Of a stretch of DNA of 10,236 nt, positions 5,539 through 10,236 are shown piece by piece. The DNA comes from Devosia sp. (lineage in GTDB: Bacteria; Pseudomonadota; Alphaproteobacteria; Rhizobiales; Devosiaceae): the NCBI GenBank assembly GCA_028290245.1, contig JAQGKG010000389.1:1-10236 (forward strand). Reading direction: 5' to 3'. The notes under the pieces are model-generated. The model was not told where the DNA came from. It did no database searches and saw only the letters and a list, made by a program, of their open reading frames with translations. The translations under genes and the position numbers were made by a program. How positions within the stretch are numbered: position 1 is the first letter of the stretch; each line of letters opens with the position of its first letter.

Positions 5539-5543
5539 GGAGG
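5539..5543 (+). promoter_or_regulatory. Ribosome binding site of the Gfo/Idh/MocA dehydrogenase
   Basis: GGAGG, 8 bases before the ATG at 5552, supports that start. It is the only strong Shine-Dalgarno sequence in the three-gene operon. Confidence 0.8.
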
Positions 5544-5551
5544 AAATCGAG

Positions 5552-6703
5552 ATGGCACACAGGCGAATTGGCATCATCATGCACGGCGTCACCGGGCGCA
5601 TGGGCTACAACCAGCACTTGGTGCGCTCGGTCCTCGCCATCCGCGATCAGGGCGGCATAGCGCTGGCCAACGGCGACCGCCTAGTGGTCGATCCGATTAT
5701 CGTCGGCCGCGACGCCGCCAAGATCGAGCGGCTGGCTAAAAAGCACAACATCGCGCGCTGGGGCCATGACCTCGATGCGGCCCTAGCTAACCCCGAAGAC
5801 ACGGTGTTTTTCGATGCCGGGACCACGCTGATGCGGGCCGGGCTGATCGAACGCGCGCTGGCCGCCGGCAAGCACGTGTATTGCGAAAAGCCGACCTCCG
5901 ACGACCTCGAAATTGCGGTCAATCTGGCCAAGACCGCCCGCGCCTCGGGCCTCAAGCATGGCGTGGTACAGGACAAGCTGTTCCTGCCCGGCCTGATGAA
6001 AATCAAGATGCTGGCCGACAGCGGCTTCTTCGGCAAAATCCTGTCGGTGCGCGGCGAGTTCGGCTATTGGGTGTTCGAGGGCGACTGGCAAAAGGCGCAG
6101 CGCCCGAGCTGGAATTATCGCAAGAAAGACGGCGGCGGCATCATCCTCGATATGCTGTGCCACTGGCGCTATGTGCTCGATAACCTGTTCGGCGAGGTCA
6201 AAGCCGTGTCCTGCCTCGGCGCCACCCACATCCCCAACCGCGTCGATGAAAACGGCGTCGCCTACAAGGCCGATACCGACGACGCGGCCTATGCGACCTT
6301 CGAGCTGGAAGGCGGCATTGTCGCCCAGATCAATTCAAGCTGGACCACCCGCGTCCGCCGCGATGACCTCGTGACCTTCCACGTCGATGGCACGCATGGC
6401 TCGGCTGTAGCGGGCCTCCACAAATGCTGGACCCAGCACCGCGTCAACACCCCCAAGCCGGTCTGGAACCCCGACCAGCCGCAGACCATAAACTTCTTCG
6501 CCGACTGGGAAGAAGTGCCCGACAACTGGCCCGCCGACAACGGCTTCAAGGTGCAGTGGGAAATGTTCCTCCGCCACGTCGCCGAAGACGCCCCGTGGGA
6601 ATACGGCCTCGAAGCCGGCGCCAAGGGGGTGCAGCTGGCAGAGCTTGGGCTGAAGTCATGGGCCGAGCGCCGCTGGCTGGATGTGCCGAAGCTGGAATTT
6701 TGA
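5552..6703 (+). CDS. Gfo/Idh/MocA-family NAD(P)-dependent dehydrogenase
   Basis: A 383-residue cytoplasmic oxidoreductase of the glucose-fructose oxidoreductase/inositol dehydrogenase/MocA family. The N-terminal Rossmann fold carries G12-x2-G15-x2-G18 (GVTGRMG). The family signature EKP lies at residues 112-114 (YCEKPTSDD), with Lys113 the expected catalytic lysine. The C-terminal domain holds GGGIILDMLCHW (194-205), giving the Asp200/His204 pair that completes the usual active site. It is longer than typical inositol dehydrogenases (about 330-350 residues), with extra sequence near residues 31-43 and in the C-terminal part around 285-330. All key residues are present, so it should be active, oxidising a sugar or polyol hydroxyl to a ketone. 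It is first in the operon, has a strong ribosome binding site and ends 4 bases before the DUF993 gene. The exact substrate is unknown. Confidence 0.92.
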   Translation: MAHRRIGIIMHGVTGRMGYNQHLVRSVLAIRDQGGIALANGDRLVVDPIIVGRDAAKIERLAKKHNIARWGHDLDAALANPEDTVFFDAGTTLMRAGLIERALAAGKHVYCEKPTSDDLEIAVNLAKTARASGLKHGVVQDKLFLPGLMKIKMLADSGFFGKILSVRGEFGYWVFEGDWQKAQRPSWNYRKKDGGGIILDMLCHWRYVLDNLFGEVKAVSCLGATHIPNRVDENGVAYKADTDDAAYATFELEGGIVAQINSSWTTRVRRDDLVTFHVDGTHGSAVAGLHKCWTQHRVNTPKPVWNPDQPQTINFFADWEEVPDNWPADNGFKVQWEMFLRHVAEDAPWEYGLEAGAKGVQLAELGLKSWAERRWLDVPKLEF

Positions 6704-6707
6704 TGCC

Positions 6708-7877
6708 ATGACCAGCATCAACCTGCCCAACGCCGACCGGTCGATCACGCCCTACACGCTGACCGGGGAACCCATACCTTTCGTCAGGCATCGCGCCAGC
6801 GACTTCAATCGCATCGCCTATGCCGCCGCCCATGTGGTTGCCGATCCATTGGCCAATAACGATCCCTGGCTGACCCCCGCTATCGATTGGGACACCACGC
6901 TCGCCTTCCGCCATCGCCTCTGGGACCTTGGGCTCGGCGTCGCCGAAGCCATGGATACCGCCCAGCGCGGCATGGGTCTGAGCTGGACTGATGCGCAGGA
7001 GCTGATCCGCCGCGCCCAGGCCGAAGCCCGCACCCGCGACGACGCGCTGATCGCCTATGGCGCAGGCACCGACCACCTGATGCCTGGACCGGATGTCACC
7101 ATAGACGACATCATCCGCGCCTACGAAGAACAGGTCGGCTTCGTCGAAGCTCAGGGCGGCCGCGTCATCCTGATGGCATCGCGCGCGCTCGCCGCAGCCG
7201 CCAAATCTCCCGACGATTACGCCAAGGTCTATGGCCGCATTCTCAGCCAGGTAAGGCAGCCGGTGATCATGCATTGGCTCGGCAAAATGTTCGATCCGGC
7301 CCTGCAGGGCTACTGGGGCAATATTGACCACGACCGGGCGATGGACGTCTGCCTCGACGTCATCGCGGCTAACGCCGACAAGGTCGACGGCATCAAAATT
7401 TCGCTGCTGTCGGCTGAGAAGGAAATCGCCATGCGCCGGCGGCTGCCGGCTAGCGTCAAGATGTATACCGGCGACGATTTTAACTATGCCGAACTGATCG
7501 CCGGCGATGACCAGGGTTATTCCCACGCCCTGCTTGGCATTTTCGACGCCATCGCACCGGCCGCCTCTGCAGGTCTCGCGGCACTCGGTAAAGGCGACAA
7601 CAAGGCGTTCTTCGACCTGCTCGAACCTACGGTGCCGCTCAGCCGGCATATCTTTGCCGCGCCCACCCGCTTCTACAAAACCGGCGTGGTGTTCCTCGCT
7701 TACCTTAACGGTCTGCAGGGCCACTTCCAGATGGTCGGCGGCCAGCAATCGACGCGGTCGGTTCAGCACCTGAGCGAGCTGTTTCGCCTCGCCGACAAAG
7801 CGCGTGTGCTGGGAGACCCCGAATTGGCCGTAAGGCGCATGAAAGCGGTGCTCGATGTTAACAGTGTGCTAGCATGA
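6708..7877 (+). CDS. DUF993-family protein, probable DapA-like TIM-barrel lyase/aldolase
   Basis: A 389-residue protein that I recognise as DUF993, a family annotated as related to dihydrodipicolinate synthases and without an established reaction known to me. The start at 6708 (MTSINLP) follows the dehydrogenase stop by 4 bases; an in-frame ATG at 6681 would overlap the previous gene by 23 bases and is less likely. The middle reads as a beta/alpha barrel: AYGAGTDHL, GGRVILMASRALA, QPVIMHWLGKMFDP, then KVDGIKISLL with Lys230 in the place where DapA/NanA enzymes carry their Schiff-base lysine (GIK motif), and VKMYTGDDF in the next strand. This suggests class I aldolase or dehydratase chemistry on a keto-sugar made by the upstream dehydrogenase. 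The stop overlaps the next start by ATGA, so the two are translationally coupled. The reaction is inferred, not known. Confidence 0.85.
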   Translation: MTSINLPNADRSITPYTLTGEPIPFVRHRASDFNRIAYAAAHVVADPLANNDPWLTPAIDWDTTLAFRHRLWDLGLGVAEAMDTAQRGMGLSWTDAQELIRRAQAEARTRDDALIAYGAGTDHLMPGPDVTIDDIIRAYEEQVGFVEAQGGRVILMASRALAAAAKSPDDYAKVYGRILSQVRQPVIMHWLGKMFDPALQGYWGNIDHDRAMDVCLDVIAANADKVDGIKISLLSAEKEIAMRRRLPASVKMYTGDDFNYAELIAGDDQGYSHALLGIFDAIAPAASAGLAALGKGDNKAFFDLLEPTVPLSRHIFAAPTRFYKTGVVFLAYLNGLQGHFQMVGGQQSTRSVQHLSELFRLADKARVLGDPELAVRRMKAVLDVNSVLA

Positions 7878-8701
7878 AGGGCGCTCGTGTTATCTCGCTG
7901 AACCTTGCCACGACTCGTCAGGTGTGGGGCTTCAAGGACGCCGTCGACGGCTGCCTGAGAGCTGGAATCACCGCGATTGCCCCATGGCGCGACCAGATCG
8001 AAGCCATTGGTCTCGACGAGGCCGCGCGCATCGTCAAGGCCAATGGCCTCCAGGTCACCGGCGTCTGCCGCGGTGGCATGTTTCCAGCCGAATCAGCCGC
8101 CGGACGACAGGCGCAGATCGACGACAACCTCCGCGCCATCGACCAAGCCGCGGCACTCAATGCCGATTGCCTAGTGCTGGTCGTTGGCGGATTACCCGGT
8201 AGTTCCAAGGACTTGCCCGGCGCTCGCCAGATGGTCACCGACGGCATCGCCGCCATGTTGCCCCACGCCATTGCCTCCGGCGTCAAGATCGCCATCGAGC
8301 CGTTGCACCCGATGTATGCCGCCGACCGCGCCTGCGTGAACACCATCGACCAGGCACTCGATATCTGCGAGCAACTCGGCGAAACCGTCGGCGTCGCCAT
8401 CGATGTCTACCACGTCTGGTGGGACCCGAAACTGGCTCAAGCCATTGCTCGAGCCGGACGAATGAACCGCATTTTCGCGCATCACATCTGCGACTGGCTG
8501 GTGCCGACTCAGGACATGCTGCTCGACCGTGGCATGATGGGCGACGGCGTCATCGACCTGCCGGCGATACGCCAGATCATTGAAGCTGCTGGCTATTTTG
8601 GCCCGCAGGAGGTCGAAATCTTCAGCCAGGACAATTGGTGGAAACGGCCCGGCGACGAAGTTCTGGCGGTCATCAAACAGCGCGTAGCGACGGTGTGCTA
8701 G
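7874..8701 (+). CDS. Sugar phosphate isomerase/epimerase-like TIM-barrel enzyme
   Basis: A 275-residue protein of the xylose-isomerase-like TIM-barrel superfamily (AP endonuclease 2/IolE/IolI/hydroxypyruvate isomerase group). The metal-binding quartet of the superfamily is visible: Glu142 (AIEPLHP), Asp177 with His180 (IDVYHVWWDP), His203/His204 (FAHHICDW) and Glu248 (QEVEIFSQ). A divalent metal site is therefore very likely intact. The N-terminus (VISLNLATTRQVWGF) is typical of strand 1. Members catalyse isomerisation, epimerisation or, as in IolE, dehydration of keto-sugars or cyclitols, which fits a step after the dehydrogenase. The start overlaps the DUF993 stop by 4 bases (ATGA). The gene ends 10 bases from the convergent mmcB stop with no terminator between them. 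The specific reaction cannot be chosen from sequence. Confidence 0.9.
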   Translation: MKGARVISLNLATTRQVWGFKDAVDGCLRAGITAIAPWRDQIEAIGLDEAARIVKANGLQVTGVCRGGMFPAESAAGRQAQIDDNLRAIDQAAALNADCLVLVVGGLPGSSKDLPGARQMVTDGIAAMLPHAIASGVKIAIEPLHPMYAADRACVNTIDQALDICEQLGETVGVAIDVYHVWWDPKLAQAIARAGRMNRIFAHHICDWLVPTQDMLLDRGMMGDGVIDLPAIRQIIEAAGYFGPQEVEIFSQDNWWKRPGDEVLAVIKQRVATVC

Positions 8702-8711
8702 TTAATCGGAT

Positions 8712-9173
8712 TCACTTGGGGCCAGGGTCCATCAAAACGTGAATTCGATCCGCTCCCAAGCGCGCCAGTTTCAGCATCAGCGCCTTACGCCGCGCACCGG
8801 CCATCGGCGTCAGCGGACTGTCGTGCAAGATGGCACCGTCGTGCCCGTCGGCGACGATAAGGCCCTCACTCTCCGGGAAAATATCGCCGTCGAGTTCAGG
8901 CGGCTTGGCGAAAAAGAAGCGGTCGGAAAACTCGCGGTACTCGTGCCATTTCTTGTCGACCTGAAAATCCATCAGGCTCGACTTGATCTCGACGATCCAG
9001 ATTTCGCCCTTAGGACCAACGCCCAGCACGTCGGCGCGGCGGCCGCTACGCAGGGTGACTTCGGCATAGCAGGCCATGTCGTAGGTTTCGCGCAGCAGCC
9101 GCATCACGCCGCGCTGCACGCGCAGCGCGGTCGGCGATTGCCGCAGATCGACAATCGGCCCGAGATTAGCCAT
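8712..9173 (-). CDS. mmcB: MmcB-family DNA repair protein (PD-(D/E)xK nuclease-like)
   Basis: A 153-residue protein matching the MmcB family of Alphaproteobacteria, first linked to mitomycin C tolerance in Caulobacter. The start at 9173 (MANLGPIVDL) is preferred over an in-frame ATG at 9215, because family members begin near here and the longer version adds a basic 14-residue lead read through the end of the MFS gene. A restriction-endonuclease-like core is visible: Glu38 (AEVTL), Asp48 (RRADVLG) and Glu62-x-Lys64 (IVEIKSS), which is the PD-(D/E)xK arrangement, then KWHEYREFSDRFFFA. All nuclease residues are retained. The start overlaps the MFS stop by 8 bases, suggesting co-transcription. 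No LexA box (GAAC/GTTC-N7 repeat) was seen directly upstream, though the operon promoter is outside the window. The symbol follows the family name. Confidence 0.88.
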   Translation of the reverse strand: MANLGPIVDLRQSPTALRVQRGVMRLLRETYDMACYAEVTLRSGRRADVLGVGPKGEIWIVEIKSSLMDFQVDKKWHEYREFSDRFFFAKPPELDGDIFPESEGLIVADGHDGAILHDSPLTPMAGARRKALMLKLARLGADRIHVLMDPGPK

Positions 9174-10236
9174 TTGACGTGATCGGCTCCGGAACTTTGC
9201 GCGTGCCCAGGGCAAAGCTCGACGCCCACAGACCGGCGAGCAGCAGCGGCAGGCAGATCAGGTAGGAGTTGCGGATGCCCAGGTATTCGGCGACGAAGCC
9301 GAGCAGAGGAGGCGCCATGAAGAACACCACAAAACTCACCTGCGCCAGCGCCGCCACATTGACGGCGGCGGGGCGGTCGGTGCGCTGCGCAGCCGCGGAA
9401 ACCGCCAGCGGATAAACCGCCGAACAGCCAATGCCCATCAGGGCAAACCCAGCCAGCGCGATCTCCGGCGAGGGCGCATAACCCACCATCAGCACGCCGA
9501 CTGTAGCGAGACTCAGCAGCACCATGGCGACGTTGCGCGGGCCGAAACGGGCAACCACGGGGTCAGCGCTCAGCCGCATTACCGCCATGAAGAAAGCAAA
9601 CAGCGTCAGGCCCATGCCGCCGACGAAGGGCTGTGCCGAGAACACGTCGCGCATATAGATGGCCGACCAGTCGATGCCGGCGCCTTCGACGAGGAAGGCG
9701 GCAAAGCCGATGATGCACAGCGGCACCAGCCCAAGATTGGGAAAGGCGATGCGATGGGTATTTTCGCTTTCGGTGCGCTTGGGCGCCGGAGCCGGCTTGA
9801 TGCCGGAAATCATGTAGCCGCCGACCAGAACGATAATGGCGGCGATGATGCCAAGATGGGCTTCGACCGACAGACCCGATTGACGAATGCCGGCGCCAGC
9901 AAACGCCGTCACGAAAAAACCCACGCTCCAGAAGCCATGAGCGCGGTTCATGAAACGCTTGCCGGTGTGCATTTCGAGCCGATCCAACTCGACATTGAGG
10001 TTGATTTCGAGGGCTCCAGCCAAAACGCCCGCTACGAACAACACGCCAAACACTGCCGGCGCCACGCCGAGCCAAGGAATGGTTGCGAACAGTAGCGAAG
10101 GACCCAGTACCGTGAAGAACGCCACGGTGCGCACGCCGAGTTGCCCGATAATCGCAGCGCCAAAGGTCAGCGAGATCAGCGAGCCGATCGACATGCCGAT
10201 CATGGTGAGGCCGAGTTGGCTTTCGCTCACCTGCAG
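9166..10236 (-). CDS. MFS transporter, YbjJ-like, 5' end outside window
   Basis: The visible 356 residues run from the right edge to a TAA at 9166-9168 and end RKVPEPITSNG. The frame stays open through the edge (LQVSESQLGLTMIGMS). In relatives this motif follows the first membrane helix, so roughly 30-50 N-terminal residues with helix 1 are missing. A GTG at 10230 is a possible start but would remove that helix. About eleven hydrophobic segments follow. The subgroup features are FMNRAHGFWSVGFF before the middle loop and VEGAGIDWSAIYMRD at the start of the second half, which resemble the YbjJ group of MFS proteins. Substrate is unknown. It overlaps mmcB by 8 bases. Nothing ties it to the sugar system to its left: the operons converge and no copy of the operator lies near it. 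Confidence 0.85.
   Translation of the reverse strand: MQVSESQLGLTMIGMSIGSLISLTFGAAIIGQLGVRTVAFFTVLGPSLLFATIPWLGVAPAVFGVLFVAGVLAGALEINLNVELDRLEMHTGKRFMNRAHGFWSVGFFVTAFAGAGIRQSGLSVEAHLGIIAAIIVLVGGYMISGIKPAPAPKRTESENTHRIAFPNLGLVPLCIIGFAAFLVEGAGIDWSAIYMRDVFSAQPFVGGMGLTLFAFFMAVMRLSADPVVARFGPRNVAMVLLSLATVGVLMVGYAPSPEIALAGFALMGIGCSAVYPLAVSAAAQRTDRPAAVNVAALAQVSFVVFFMAPPLLGFVAEYLGIRNSYLICLPLLLAGLWASSFALGTRKVPEPITSNG

Noticed and set aside
6681..6707. Upstream ATG giving the DUF993 protein nine extra residues
   Set aside because: It would overlap the dehydrogenase by 23 bases and has no ribosome binding site. MTSINLP at 6708 looks like the natural N-terminus.
10228..10230. GTG as the true start of the MFS transporter
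   Set aside because: It would delete the first membrane helix, and the frame remains open to the window edge, so the gene is treated as truncated by the edge.

Overview
The window looks like an alphaproteobacterial chromosome, most likely from the Hyphomicrobiales and perhaps a Devosia-like genus. This is inferred from the high G+C content (judged by eye), an mmcB-type repair gene typical of Alphaproteobacteria, the Tat-dependent sugar-binding protein, and a short GC-rich palindromic repeat (CCTCCCCCT...AGGGGGAGG) of a kind common between genes in that order. No rRNA, tRNA, CRISPR, insertion sequence or phage gene was seen.

Layout. On the left (1-3257, minus strand) is a carbohydrate ABC importer operon. 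It is transcribed leftward as periplasmic binding protein, MalF-type permease, MalG-type permease, then the N-terminus of a Gfo/Idh/MocA oxidoreductase cut by the window edge. No ATPase gene is in view. A 348-bp divergent intergenic region (3258-3605) separates it from a LysR-type regulator (3606-4529, plus). Between that gene and a convergent TetR-family regulator (4693-5352, minus) lie two inverted copies of a GC-rich palindromic repeat. Divergent from tetR is a tightly packed catabolic operon (5552-8701, plus): Gfo/Idh/MocA dehydrogenase, DUF993 TIM-barrel protein with a DapA-like lysine motif, and a sugar phosphate isomerase/epimerase-like enzyme with an intact metal-binding quartet. On the right (8712-10236, minus) is an unrelated-looking pair, a YbjJ-like MFS transporter (5' end outside the window) overlapping mmcB.

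How it fits together. The main observation is a 16-bp operator-like sequence, about GTAACC-N4-GGTTAC, found three times. One copy (5506-5521) precedes the catabolic operon. Two copies (3330-3345 and 3425-3440) precede the ABC operon. Each begins exactly one base downstream of a plausible -10 hexamer. The tetR gene lies directly beside one of them and has a degenerate fourth copy in its own leader. The simplest reading is one TetR-controlled uptake-and-catabolism system: the importer brings in a sugar, polyol or glycoside, an NAD(P)-dependent dehydrogenase oxidises it, and the DUF993 and isomerase-like enzymes cleave or rearrange the product. The substrate cannot be read from the sequence, and I know of no characterised pathway for this exact trio, so it is the best candidate here for an undescribed system.
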